From Allantophomopsis cytisporea (Eukaryota; Ascomycota; Leotiomycetes; Phacidiales; Phacidiaceae): a stretch of DNA of 64,000 bases. The stretch lies in NCBI GenBank assembly GCA_024752435.1, contig CP103028.1, positions 868,001 through 932,000 of the forward strand, read 5' to 3'. Made by a program: the position numbers and the translations under genes. A model generated the notes under the pieces. The model was not told the origin of the DNA and searched no databases. It saw only the letters and a list, made by a program, of their open reading frames with translations. Positions 26,827 through 37,697 of the stretch are shown in pieces; position 1 is the stretch's first letter; every line of letters starts with the position of its first letter.

Positions 26827-27778
26827 TTACTTCTCAATATCATCATGATCAGTCGAGCTCCAGAGCTCTTCCGTACCTTCAACAGTCTCAAGTAACTTGT
26901 TTCCCTTGTCTCGGATGCGCGTAGCAGCATCTTTTCCTAGGATCAATCTCAGGAAATTCTCCTTCCCCTTCCCCCTGTTTGTACCAGTAACTGTTTCAAA
27001 AATCACCTGACAACCCTTCCTAACATCTCCCGTTCCCTTCCTGTTTATAATGAAATCATACCATTCTTGTGCTGGACCCGTCTTGTAAACCTCACTCCAG
27101 CCTCCATCCGGTAAGGAGATGCCATTATTAAAGTTCGAGCGGAAATACCCAGGCTCGACAACCACAACCCGAATTCCAAAATGACCTACTTCCCGTGATA
27201 AAGATTCCGACATCCCTTGAGAGTCAATTACTTCATCGTCAAGGTAAGGATTTATTAACTTACCTTCGATAGCAAATTTTGACGCCGCATAAGCAGAATT
27301 GGCTGGATTCCCGTGAAGACCAGCAGCAGACGATACATTAACAATAATTCCGTGCTTCTTCTCCCGCATGAATGGTAAAACAGCCTTGATAAGCGCAAGC
27401 GGCCCATAGTAGTTCGTGTCCATTTGCCTTCTATTCTCCTCAATACTGCTCCACTATTAGTCTCATATCATGTAGCAAAAGCCTCAAGCCCCACCTGATA
27501 TCTTCCAGCGGCCCAAGTAATGCGTATGCTGCGTTGTTGACAAGTACATCAATAGTGCCGAAGATCTTGACAGCATTTTGGAGCGCTTCGGGCGCCTTGG
27601 GGGAGATGACGTCTAGAGTAATCCATTTCCCACCCTTGGATTCGACTTCCGCGACGAGATCAGGCGTCTTGGACGGATTTCGTGATGTCGCTATTACTTT
27701 GTGGCCATTTTCAAGGGCGATCAGAGCAAGCTGGGCACCGAATCCAGATGAGCAACCTGTAATAAACCAGACTGCCAT
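26827..27778 (-). CDS. short-chain dehydrogenase/reductase
   Basis: Three exons (27778-27495, 27445-27264, 27215-26827) give 855 nt, or 284 aa. This is a classical SDR with a Rossmann fold that uses NAD(P)(H); the substrate cannot be read from sequence. The cofactor loop is TGCSSGFG near residue 10, the structural motif is NNAAYALLG, the catalytic Ser lies in NVSSAAGLHG and the catalytic pair in YAASK. EPGYFRSNF follows. The start at 27778 (MAVWFITG) is preferred over an ATG ten codons upstream because SDRs of this type begin directly at the first strand. The second intron (27216-27263, 48 nt) is divisible by three and stop-free, so the unspliced frame reads through with 16 extra residues inserted just after YAASKFAIEG. 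The gene lies upstream of nothing obviously metabolic and is probably a stand-alone accessory enzyme. Confidence 0.85.
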
Positions 27779-28286
27779 TTTGGAGATAATGAACGAGGGA
27801 GTAAACAAGAAGAGGCTGTTATTGTGATTTACTTGCTACGAACTAGATGAGATCTTCTGGTAATTCCGTTGGACAAGTATATGAAGTCTGTATTTATGAA
27901 GTATTTAGCTCCTTTAATACCGATACTTAAGTCCACATATCACGTGGTGAATGTAAATATGTAGCGGGGTTAACGCAGTATGCGGGGTTATTGTGTAGGT
28001 CCGGAAACTCAGATACCACTTCATCACATTAACGTCAATCATTTCCAGATGTAAGCTTACGTAATCTACCAAAGAGGTGGCAAGTACAAAAGGTGAAATG
28101 TTATTTGCTGATATTGACATCAATATATGTGCACAGTAGGCGTATCATCCTAACTTTCAATCGATAAATCACAGCTAACCTTGCGTGAAACGCTCATGCT
28201 GTCCTCGGATCCCACCAATTAATGTAAAGGTACCAGCCATACTCCAGATGCTAAAACGCCAACAGCAAAAAATAACGAACGCTTGT
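27779..28286. other. intergenic region
   Basis: This holds the dehydrogenase promoter and the 3' flank of the GTPase gene. A CACGTG hexamer lies at 27941-27946. No gene is supported. Confidence 0.6.
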
Positions 28287-30379
28287 TTAATCCTTTTCTT
28301 CAATCTTGTCCTTCCCTTCTGTCACCGTCTCTTCTTCCTTCTTCTCAGTCTCTACTTCGGCGTTTAGTGGCTTAGAAGGATCATAGCCTACGCTCTTCAC
28401 AATACCGAGTCCCTTTGTGCGGCCTTCTCTGAAGAGTAACCTATCGCCAGGGGCTAGATATTCTGGTCTTTGGACGAATCTGAATGCTACAAGAGCTTTG
28501 TCTCCAGTTCGAATATATGAACGATCAATGTCGATGATTGCACAGGTTTGAGAGACCGGTCCTACATGTAGCATAGCTTGATACTTAGTCTTGATAGTGG
28601 TTGCATGGGAAAGAATAAGTACTGCTTATGTTAGCCTGTACCTTGTGTTGTAGGATGTGACATACCTTCAGCGACAAATTCCCGATATACCTTCGGAGCT
28701 TGCTGTTCAAGCTTTGGCAAGACTACCATTCCTTTTCTTACATCCTTTCTTCGGACACGCTTCAGTGCGAACGATGCAGATTGACCAGCTGAGGTGGCTG
28801 GGACTGGCAGTCTCTTTCTCTCGATTGAGCGTATAGTTGTCGTGGTAAATTGTCCCAAGGAATCTGGTCCAACCAGGACAGTATCACCCGCATGGACAAC
28901 TCCAGATTTGACAATACCCGAAACTACCGTACCAACGAAAGGAACAGAGAAAGTGTCATTAATGTGGAATTCAAAGGGAGCTGAGCTATCATAGTAGCCA
29001 TGGTGAGGCAATATCTGTAGATGTCAGTACCTGCTTCGTGATATGGTTTCAATGACTCGGGACACATACGTTCAAGAAAGCTCGTACAAGATCCAGTGAC
29101 TCCCCGGTAACGTTAGAGACTTGGAAGACAGGGCAGATCCGCTGAGAGACAAATTGGGTTGCTGTGTTTATACAGTCCTCTCGGCTTTTGATGAATATAG
29201 GAATCTTTCGTGCTCCGGGAGATTTGAGAATTTTGGTGATTTGAGAAATGGTTTGTTCAAGAATTTGGGGTGGACAGATATCAATCTTGGTGATGACAAC
29301 CATTACAGGAACATTGAGTGCTAGTGCAATGCCCAAATGCTCTTTACTCATACCAATAAGTCCATTATTGGCTGCCACCATCAAAAGACAGTAATTTGGG
29401 CTGGACGATAGAAGACCAAAAACTGTGGTCCTGAGATATCTTTCATGTCCTGCCAAATCTGTGAAGGCCAAGATTTTGGCTGCTTTTTTACCAATCTTCC
29501 ATATTGTTAGCATATATCAATACATGCTGACGCGACACATACCTCTTCCCATGAAAGTTTACGGCCTGGGACATCAGATGCCACAACCTTTCCTTTAGTA
29601 TCAAAACCCATGATCTCCATCCCAACAGAGCTAGTCCTTCCGCTTTCCATTTCGTGCTTATGGCGAAAGAGATTGACACGAGCTTTACCTCTACCATCAT
29701 CCAGGCCACCTAAACTATCAATCAGTGCTCAGACAAATGGAACGCAGACCTACCTTTGACCAAGACACCTAACATAGTGCTTTTCCCAGCATCTACGTTT
29801 CCCACAACAGCAATGCGTGTCTCAATGACTTCCTCAGCAGTCTCCGGATTCTGCCTAATCAAAATCTTACCATGACAATCCTTGTCTTTGTCATTCAAAG
29901 CTGAACCCTCAAACTCTCCACCTACGTTGTTCGTCAATAACACTTGGCAGTCAGCCTTCAACTTGGCAGCGGCTTCACCCAAACTCTCCATAGCAATGTC
30001 CCATTGTTCTTTGGACAAGGCCATCGAGTCGCCATTATTCTCAAAACCAACTTCGAAGATTGTTTCTCCATGTCCTTCATCTAATCTCAGCTCTATCACC
30101 TCTACGAGCTTTATGGACAATGACTTGTCGAGTAGTAGCTCTCGAAGGCGGACTTGGGGAGCAGAGTCGGCGAGATCTAGGTCATTGAGAATGTCGAGTT
30201 CGGCGTGGTCTTCTGAGCCTTGAGCTGGAGGAAATCGTAAAGCCTGCTGTTTCTCAACGTAATCGGCGAATTCACTGAGTGCCTTTGGTTGTCAGCATAG
30301 AATACTCGGAGTGTTGGTCACTTACTGTTTCGCCTTTCCGCCGTTCATGCGGTAGTTGCTTGCCCATTTTATTCGCCAT
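28287..30379 (-). CDS. GTPBP1/GTPBP2-family translational GTPase
   Basis: Six exons (30379-30326, 30282-29754, 29709-29543, 29495-29070, 29014-28666, 28621-28287) total 1860 nt, or 619 aa. The family is related to eEF1A and Ski7 and acts in ribosome quality control and mRNA turnover in animals; the fungal role is inferred. The G1 loop GNVDAGKST is near residue 180, followed by DDGRGKARVNLFRHKHEMES and GRTSSVGMEIMG, which are typical of GTPBP1. G3 is DLAGHE and G4 is TKID. Two beta-barrel domains follow with PFEFHINDTFSVPFVGTVVSG. The tail is rich in Lys and Glu. The start at 30379 needs an 18-codon first exon (MANKMGKQLPHERRKGET) joined to ALSEFADYVEK. The five introns are 43-55 nt. Confidence 0.9.
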
Positions 30380-30905
30380 GATGTCAAAAATCAATATGAA
30401 ATTTGTGTACACCTAGTGCTACCGTAATATCACCATTGAAATTGGTATAAATTGTCCTGAGTTGTGAGAGAGTAAAGGTGGAAGGTGATGAGTTAATAAG
30501 GTGCATGTACTTTCACAGTATGACTCGTCCGACCTTATGACTTATCGATAAGAATAGTGGTGACGCATCTTGGAGATTAACCCACCACTGCCACTCTGAG
30601 TCACAAACTACCAAAACGCTCACCAAAATTGTCATTGCTCATTGCTCACTGCTCATTGAGTTGGTTTGTATAGTTATTGTATTGGCTAGAAGTGCATTTA
30701 ACTTGCCCCTTTTCCTACGGGAATTTTATTGTCTTTGTTGGGGCTCTTGCGCCGAGCAAGCCTATTCTTGACTCCTCCAGTCTTGATTGAAACCAATATA
30801 TCTCCAGTTCGCACATACTTTTGAGTTAATCATGGGTATCGTCTCGTTGTATGCTCGCAATTGGGCGCACATAGAATGCGTTATGGTGCTACTATGATAA
30901 GCCTT
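30380..30905. promoter_or_regulatory. GTPase gene promoter and LSM3 3' flank
   Basis: Both neighbours are on the minus strand, so this is the upstream region of the GTPase gene and the 3' flank of LSM3. It includes a 7-base tandem repeat at 30632-30659. No TATA box is placed convincingly. Confidence 0.5.
30632..30659. repeat. four tandem copies of a 7-base unit
   Basis: TCATTGC is repeated four times head to tail, the third copy reading TCACTGC and the fourth TCATTGA. It lies about 255-280 bases upstream of the GTPase gene. Confidence 0.7.
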
Positions 30906-31389
30906 CTATGAAGAAGACTGCGGTGAGATGAGGACAACACTGTCACCTGCAAAGGGTCAGTATTAAAAACGTAGAAAAGTATGTACTATTACGAATGGAA
31001 CTCACCTCTAACGAACAACATCTCGGACTTCTTGTGAACAGTCTAGGTTTGGTGAGCTTAGGTTCTCAGATAGCTCATATTCATCTCTTCCTGCCTACCT
31101 TGACCTCTTCGTCTTCATCATCCTCATCTACCACGTAAATAGTCTCCTGCACATCTCCAAGAACAAGGTTACAATGACTGTCGTATGCCTACACAGCTGT
31201 TAGTCACACCATGCAGCAGCTTGTGCATTGAAATTTGGGAGGTGATTGCGATTCATTACTGACATGTAATCTTCCCTGTAATTCGCGGTCGCCTCTCAGC
31301 TTCACAAAAACAATCTCGTCAAGTGAAAGTCGGACGAGATCCAAAGGCTCCGAGACAGGTCCCTCCGCTCCAGTATCAACATCGGCCAT
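30906..31389 (-). CDS. LSM3: LSM3, subunit of the Lsm1-7 and Lsm2-8 RNA-binding rings
   Basis: Exons 31389-31264, 31188-31099, 31042-31006 and 30946-30906 total 294 nt, or 97 aa, the normal size for Lsm3. The protein works in U6 snRNP stability in the nucleus and in mRNA decapping in the cytoplasm. Sm motif 1 runs through LDLVRLSLDEIVFVKLRGDR and ELQGRLHAYDSHCNLVLGDV; Sm motif 2 is MLFVRGDSVVLISP. An acidic loop (VVDEDDEDEEVK) joins the motifs, as in other Lsm3 proteins. Exons three and four are very short (37 and 41 nt), which makes the gene easy to miss. It is divergent from the PPR-like gene, with the two starts 185 bases apart. Confidence 0.92.
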
Positions 31390-31573
31390 GGTTGCGAGGT
31401 TCGAGATTTTGTGTTGGTGGTTGTTTGTCCGAATTCAAAGAAGTTCGCGATGCGACAGGTGGAATTTGCCGAACGTAAACTTCTCGGGGCACTTATGGGG
31501 AAGCTTGGACAGTTGTCGAGAACACGAAACATACGATCACGCTCTTTTTGATGAACCCCATGAAGACTCGGAT

Positions 31574-33634
31574 ATGACTACACTTTTTCATAAAATATAT
31601 CCTCTGGGATCTCGACCTTCGTTTTATGCAGTCCCTCGTTTTTTTACACGTGGAAACGTCCATTTGGCACAAAGTAATGGGTGTTTGAGAGGAAGATGTA
31701 TGTCGTCGACGCCAGGACCACCACACGCGCCACATTCCATGACCCACAATGAGCTAGACACAGACACCGACGAGATCAGGCCGTGCATGATCGATGTGAT
31801 GGAAACAGATACCTGGAGAGATGCTATAAAATTCGAAGAGGACTATGACGTGCCAACGCAAGAATACCTAGCTCCAGATGCCTCGTATGATTTGGCTGAA
31901 TCTCTCCATCCTTCGAACCGAAATGTATCACCAGCTGCTTTTGCGGATTTACCTGTCGTACTAGTACCTGAAGTAGTCACTACAGTACATATAGAGTCTT
32001 CCAGACAGGCTCTTGATGATGCTATTCACGATGGAAAACCTTGGGATATTCTGGAAGCCGCAGTTCGACTGGCTACAATATCTGCACGTTCCATAGCAGA
32101 ATTAGCACCAGAAGAATTTACAAGACTTCTGCAGCGTATAGATCCTGTCCGCCTTGTTGGGAGGTATAAAAAGGATCAAAAGTCGATAAGTCCAGGTTTG
32201 GCAGAAGTTATGAGAATTTCACCTGTAGACCGCTCTGGACTCCATTACTATGCATTCACCCTCATGACTTATCTCAAGATCATCGTTGACGCTCGAAAGG
32301 CTTTTGGCAGTCCGCTTTCCATAGGCGATTACGAGCACCTTTTGAGATGCGCCAAAGAGGTTGGAGATCTAAGTCGGAGCAGGGAGATATGGAAAGATCT
32401 ATCTTCAGAGGGTCTGACACCTACTTTGAAATGTTACAATTATCGTCTCGCAGCAATGGTGTGGGCGGAGCTTCTCAACAACGAGCAAAGACACCGGGTC
32501 AGGGTAACTGAAAAACATCTCGCGCTCCGCAGTTGGCGTCGACGACCAAGAGCTTTTGAACGCTCTTTCGAAGGTCACAGGGTTGGTTTCGGAGGAGTGA
32601 AAAACGAGGCTACTTGGCTATTCAACGAGATGGTGCAGAAAGGTATCATGGGAAACGAAGAAACCTTTTGCAGCCTCATGGTGGCCATGGCACGCGAGGG
32701 GGACCTCAAAGGAGTAGCAGCTATCTTACGCAAAGTTTGGAACATTCGCGTTGCACAGGCGGGGAATCCGAACATCGAGGACGACCAGATACCACCTCTC
32801 ACAGATTACGAACCGCATTCACCATTCTACCCATCTCAGCAGTTACTATACTGTGTGGCGCATATTTATGGAATCAACAACGAAGCACATCAAGCAATTC
32901 GCCTCGTCGATTTCATCGCGCGCCGCTACTCGCTACCTATCACCTTGCGAGTCTGGGAGGAGTTAGTGGAGAGAGTAGCGGCACTTTCTACCAAGTTGGG
33001 CGGTGTTAAAAATAAACGAGTAGACCAAACTCAAGGCCTCTTGTCTGCTTATGCTTTACAGCAGCTCTGGAAGGTGATGACAAATGAGCCATACAACGTT
33101 AAACCAACTCTATTCATGTGGAACAAACTCATCTGCAACATGCTTGGCTGGTGCCTGTTCGAAAACGCACAGGATGCTATACGTGAAGCCAAAAACGCAT
33201 ACTATGACTCCCGTATCAGTTATTTTCGAGCCGTCCAAACACTCAGGCGGACCGTATCAAACGATCAGAGATACAAAGTGGCTCGGGATTGTCGGCATAG
33301 GGAATTCGTTCTCAAAAGAAACAAGATGTACTGGCAGCACTGGTCACGCCGGTGGTTGAGAAGAGTTTCTTACCATCTTGAGTATCAACCATGGCGCTGG
33401 GATTTATATCGAAGTATACCAACGTTTTTGATAGAAAATGCATTTGCGCTACCTACTATGATCAAGTACAGGACACGTACGGGGTATGTCAGTTTTGGTA
33501 AATGGCAGATGTTCGAGCACGTGGTTGAAGGTGACTGGAGAATGGAAGCGGATATAATCGCTCATGATCAGTGGAATAAATTCAGAACAAGGGCACAGGG
33601 AGGAGAAGACGATGAGGAAGATGAATGGATCTAA
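31574..33634 (+). CDS. mitochondrial pentatricopeptide-repeat-like protein
   Basis: A single exon encodes 686 aa from the ATG at 31574. That start gives a basic, Ser/Arg-rich N-terminus without acids (MTTLFHKIYPLGSRPSFYAV), as expected of a mitochondrial presequence; the frame is open back to 31235 but that part is antisense to the first LSM3 exon. The middle shows helical pairs of PPR type, such as DYEHLLRCAKEVGDLSRSRE with IWKDLSSEGLTPTLKCYNYR, and later FNEMVQKGIMGNEETFCSLM. The C-terminal third is basic and aromatic. Fungal PPR proteins act in mitochondrial RNA maturation, translation or complex I assembly; a CIA84-like complex I chaperone is one possibility, but I cannot confirm it. The function is therefore left at the family level. 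Confidence 0.75.
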   Translation: MTTLFHKIYPLGSRPSFYAVPRFFTRGNVHLAQSNGCLRGRCMSSTPGPPHAPHSMTHNELDTDTDEIRPCMIDVMETDTWRDAIKFEEDYDVPTQEYLAPDASYDLAESLHPSNRNVSPAAFADLPVVLVPEVVTTVHIESSRQALDDAIHDGKPWDILEAAVRLATISARSIAELAPEEFTRLLQRIDPVRLVGRYKKDQKSISPGLAEVMRISPVDRSGLHYYAFTLMTYLKIIVDARKAFGSPLSIGDYEHLLRCAKEVGDLSRSREIWKDLSSEGLTPTLKCYNYRLAAMVWAELLNNEQRHRVRVTEKHLALRSWRRRPRAFERSFEGHRVGFGGVKNEATWLFNEMVQKGIMGNEETFCSLMVAMAREGDLKGVAAILRKVWNIRVAQAGNPNIEDDQIPPLTDYEPHSPFYPSQQLLYCVAHIYGINNEAHQAIRLVDFIARRYSLPITLRVWEELVERVAALSTKLGGVKNKRVDQTQGLLSAYALQQLWKVMTNEPYNVKPTLFMWNKLICNMLGWCLFENAQDAIREAKNAYYDSRISYFRAVQTLRRTVSNDQRYKVARDCRHREFVLKRNKMYWQHWSRRWLRRVSYHLEYQPWRWDLYRSIPTFLIENAFALPTMIKYRTRTGYVSFGKWQMFEHVVEGDWRMEADIIAHDQWNKFRTRAQGGEDDEEDEWI

Positions 33635-33820
33635 TATAGAGATAGATTTGTGTCTATAACCGTTTGATTCATGGGAACCCTGTTTTGAATCGATTTGTTT
33701 CGAGTTGGAGCGAGATCTGTTCAAGCCATGTTCATAGTAGCATAGCAAGGAGGCGTTACACATAAATATAAGCTCATAACGTTTCATCCATGCAACAGGG
33801 CATGAAACCTATCAAGTCTA

Positions 33821-34747
33821 TTATAACTTCTCCAGCCGTAAGTCGTTGACAACCATATACCTACTCAAAACAATCCATCCCCATCGAAACCATCTCATCT
33901 GACTCACGTGTGCGTCTGTCATCGCTTTCTGTGCTCGCCTTACCTCTCCCAATCCACTCATGAACAACAACCTTCCCTCCTTTCCACCCCCTCCCCAGCG
34001 TCCAAAAGCCATCCAGAAAATACTTGCCACCACATCCACAAAGCTACTATACTTCCTGACAATATTAATACTGGTAAGAGAGTATAGCGCAACAGGCGAT
34101 TTTGACGCCTTGGGGGTGAGCGACGAAACGAATGCACGCGCACCGTGGTAGAGAGATATGTGATTCGGATGCGAGGATATACCACTCGCATCAAAGGTGA
34201 TCAGTACATCGATTGTAGGTTTCCGGGCAGCATTTTTTGTGCTTCCAGACGGGCGTGTGAACGCTGTTGTGAGGAGGTCCACGATCTTCTCCGACGCCCA
34301 CTTTGTCGTCATGCTATCTGGGAAATCCCTATTTGCTCAGCTTCGTATCGAGTCATTGGATGGAAGCCACTCACGGTGATTCGATCACAAAAACGTCGTC
34401 TTCTTTTCGTAGTCCGAGAAGAAGCCCGCTCTTCACCAGCTCTTTCTTGCGAATTGCTCCTAGTCCATCGGCATCGCCTGCTTCTAATCAGTATGTTTCC
34501 GCCACTCGATGATATGCCAAGACTTACCACTGCTCAGGCAAAGAATTTTGACATGGTTTCCTAGCTCTGGATTTGTGAGAGCTAACAGCGTCGGTGCAAA
34601 AAACATAGCTTCATCATCAGGATGCGCTATGAGCAGTACTATGCTCTTGTTTCGAAGCTTGGGGAAACGTGAGCGCGACACGGTGACAGTATACAGCCAA
34701 GCCGCAACGAGGAGGACAGGGATAACTATAGCATTTGTGAGGAGCAT
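33821..34747 (-). CDS. GPI12: GPI12/PIG-L, N-acetylglucosaminyl-phosphatidylinositol de-N-acetylase
   Basis: Exons 34747-34528, 34477-34375 and 34328-33821 total 831 nt, or 276 aa. The enzyme carries out the second step of GPI-anchor synthesis, removing acetate from GlcNAc-PI on the cytoplasmic face of the ER. The first 20 residues form an N-terminal membrane helix (LLTNAIVIPVLLVAAWLYTV). The metal and catalytic motif AHPDDEAMFF follows near residue 42. A second conserved stretch reads LITFDASGISSHPNHISLYH, and the family ending SQMRWFRWGWIVLSRYM precedes the C-terminus. The introns are 50 and 46 nt. The gene is divergent from the small membrane-protein gene at 34986 with 238 bases between the starts. 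Confidence 0.93.
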
Positions 34748-34985
34748 GGCGGCTCAATTGAGTGAGAGCTTGAGATTGTTGACGTTGTGAGCTCGAGTCG
34801 CAGCCTCGTTAAGCCTTACGCTAGACGCGGGTAACGGTCCGCAGTGGATCTCGAGTTTCTATTTGAGGCTCAATTTAAAACCAACACCACTTGAAATTCT
34901 GAATATCAACAACCCCAACCACTTTTCTTTCTTTCTGTCTATCTCACTTTCTCGCATCGACTTAGGTTGTCTTTGACCAGTCGTA
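34748..34985. promoter_or_regulatory. divergent promoter of GPI12 and a membrane-protein gene
   Basis: The 238 bases between the two starts contain a CT-rich block (about 34915-34960) just before the plus-strand start, typical of fungal leaders. No TATA box is evident. Confidence 0.6.
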
Positions 34986-35713
34986 ATGGCACGCAAAAGA
35001 AAAGACGACCCTCCTTTCAATATCCCCCTGAAGCAACCCGATCGGTCCGGACCCGCAGCTGATCATGAGACTCTCTACTCAATTGCTGAGCAAAGGCAGG
35101 GATTAGAGTCATTAATGGACGAGGCTGATAGAAGAAACGGCATTGTACGGAATCCACCGGAAGATGAGGTCCTCGTTGGCCGATTTGGGGAAACTGTACT
35201 TTGGAGTATTAGTTTGACCATGTTGCACTTCACGCTGGACTTCTTCGTACAACATCAGTATGCTATGGAAGTTGAATGGGGCGAAATTATCTCAAGAACA
35301 TTACAAGCATTCCCTGGTATGTTTCAAAAAAATTTGGCAAAAGAAAAATATGTTACGCGCCAAGAGCAACATTTTATTTAGTGTTGCGTTAATGTATTTT
35401 GAAGCTTACATCTGCAGTTATGTTCTTACTATTCTATTTCCTCCATCCGCATCCAAATCCGCCAGTATTCCTACCAGCATTTTTCAATCGTCATCTTGTT
35501 AATCAGTTCATTTTCTTCGTTGCGAGTGTGGCTTGTGGAACGCATATTATTTATATCTCCAACGACCATGGATATTACTACATGATGAAACAAGCTCCAC
35601 CTCTGGGGGTTATTTGGATCTGGGCCATTGTCGAGCTGGACTTATTGTGGGCTGTGGGGAGTCTACTAGTCTTTGCGGGTTACATCAAGTTTTATGGTTA
35701 CACTATTTTCTGA
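34986..35713 (+). CDS. conserved fungal multi-pass membrane protein of unknown function
   Basis: Exons 34986-35316 and 35418-35713 give 627 nt, or 208 aa. The N-terminus is basic and soluble (MARKRKDDPPFNIPLKQPDR), followed by an amphipathic stretch and about four hydrophobic helices: VLWSISLTMLHFTLDFFV, VMFLLFYFL, LVNQFIFFVASVACGTHIIY and IWAIVELDLLWAVGSLLVFA. I believe this is a small family found across filamentous fungi (possibly the one labelled DUF7719), but that is from memory of the general layout. The 101-nt intron is longer than most here. The C-terminus is short and aromatic (YIKFYGYTIF). No catalytic residues are apparent. Confidence 0.75.
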
Positions 35714-36512
35714 GGCAGAATTCAAGCAATTTTCTGTACAACTTACCAAATCAATGAGTTTTGTCAATTTGTGATAGAAGTGGATTTATTTGCCTCAAGC
35801 TCATACCTACAAAAATCCAACTGTTTGAAGAACTAGCATTTCTTAATAATTTAACAAGTCTTAATATCTATACTATGTTAACATCTAAGCAATAGCCGAC
35901 TCTCATTTTCAAATCTCTCACATTGGAAGACTTCCTACTTCGGTCATGGGATGCTACATACTACGTTCCTTATATAAAAGCAGCTGCAGAATAGATCCTG
36001 CTTCCTCTCCTCGCCATTTCACATCATATTCCTGCTGTAACTGATGTTACGCACAAGTCGTGTTGATATACTAGTCTGGAAAATCGTACGGGCAGATAGT
36101 AAATGCATAGACCATAATGTACTTATGTCTCTTAGGTACTATAGCCTTAATTGACTACTCTCAGATTCTACTGTTATAAGGGCAATTTTTTATGGATGTT
36201 TGAAAGTAATAACATAACCAAGATGAAGATTTCCTAAATTTACTGGCATATACTGCTTGCTATCGTCAAATTACTTTAAGAGCCAACACTCGACCGTACA
36301 ATATTAGGGAGGCTCTCTAGTCCTACTCGTGTTGCACAGCATATTTTTAGGCCTTCTTGGAGTCTCTATTGTTGCATGTGAGTTCCTTTTCTGCTTAAAG
36401 AGAAGTCCTTTGCAATCAAACAAATCCCTTGAGTTTCTGCTCGCGTCTAGATAACGCATGCAATATACATAGAGCTGAATAGCCTTTTGTAGTTTATATG
36501 TGCTAGACCAAA
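35714..36512. other. intergenic region between convergent genes
   Basis: The neighbouring genes face each other. A strong TATATAAAA at 35971-35979 is followed by a pyrimidine-rich stretch, but no coding frame follows. No other feature is seen. Confidence 0.5.
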
Positions 36513-37697
36513 TCATGCCTTTCCGCCGTAAGGAAGAAGGAAAATATCAAGCGGCATAACAGCTGCCACTGCAAAATTGGGCATGTCAACGATCTCAGCA
36601 ATCCTCAAATCCGCGGCAACTGAGCATAACATATAAGCCTCGCTCCTTCCGAGACCCTTCGTTCTAACAAGCCATTCAATCAATTGCCTTATTGCATTCT
36701 TGCTTGCCTCAAGCAAGTCGCTTTCTATCCCGAGGCACATATACTCTCCGTTCTCTCCGGTGCCACTGAATCTCTCCAATGATCTAGGAGCTGTCTGCAA
36801 CAATCAAGATATGTCAGTCGTCTTTTGATACATATGCAAGTCAACAAACCAAGACCAGAGTCATGACAAAATCTTCATGCAATACGCCTTTGAAAGACTC
36901 TGGTTTGACGTAGAAATCCCACAAGAAAATACGCACCTCCACTTGCGGACTCTTCACCCATTCCATATTTTTAACCACGGTCAACTTAATTGAGGCCTTC
37001 ATTGGCGTTTCAATTGCAGTACCGCAAACCTCACCGTCACCTATCCAATTTCAGTTATCACAACAAAGTCAGGCTCCATCAAGCCTCACTTACCTTGAGC
37101 TGCATGACCATCCCCGCAACTAAACAATGCACCCGGAACTTTGACAGGAAGATAAAGTATGCTTCCCTTCGTAACATACTTACAATCAATGTTTCCACCA
37201 GTATTATATGGCGGAATTGTACTGAATTCCCCTTGCTCCGCAGGCGCAACGCCCACCACGCCCAAGAACGGCCTGATAGGAATTCGAATACCGTCCTTAA
37301 ACTCTGCAAATCCCGTCTCCAAAACTTTCGACAAATCCCATAACTTCAAAGCTGGGTCAGGAAAGTCTTCAGCTAAGAGGCCAAACCCGGGGAGGATTGC
37401 TGTCCAGCCGTATTCTGCTGGTTTGAGGTCGAGGATCTCAATCTTGAGAACGTCGCCTGGTTGCGCACCATTGATGAAGATTGGCCCGATTGCGGGATCA
37501 GCTAGCGAGTAATCGAAGTTCTCGATTGCAGAGATTGTGGAGCTGGGCGTTATTTGGTTGTGGGCTCCATCAAGGAGATCAAACGTTACTGTTTCTCCCG
37601 AGTCTATCGTGTGCACTGGAGTGAGGGCGTTGGACCAGCGTAAATGCACCGAATGAGAATGGACATGAAAGGAGCGGGCTTTGGAAGATGCTGCCAT
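36513..37697 (-). CDS. formamidase/acetamidase-family amidohydrolase
   Basis: Exons 37697-37094, 37040-36937 and 36794-36513 total 990 nt, or 329 aa. Enzymes of this family (FmdA/AmdA) hydrolyse formamide or acetamide to ammonia and the acid and serve nitrogen acquisition. Motifs include HLRWSNALTPVHTIDSGETV, GPIFINGAQPGDVLKIEILD, GVVGVAPAEQGEFSTIPPYN, GGNIDCKYVTKGSILYLPV, FSCGDGHAAQGDGEVCGTA and AYMLCSVAADLRIAEIVDMP. The second intron (36795-36936) is 142 nt, longer than most; reading through it meets a stop. Two GATAAG sites lie about 155-165 bases upstream on the coding strand, matching nitrogen regulation by an AreA/NIT2-type factor. The substrate, formamide or acetamide, is not settled. 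The C-terminus (LLPYGGKA) is short compared with some relatives. Confidence 0.9.
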
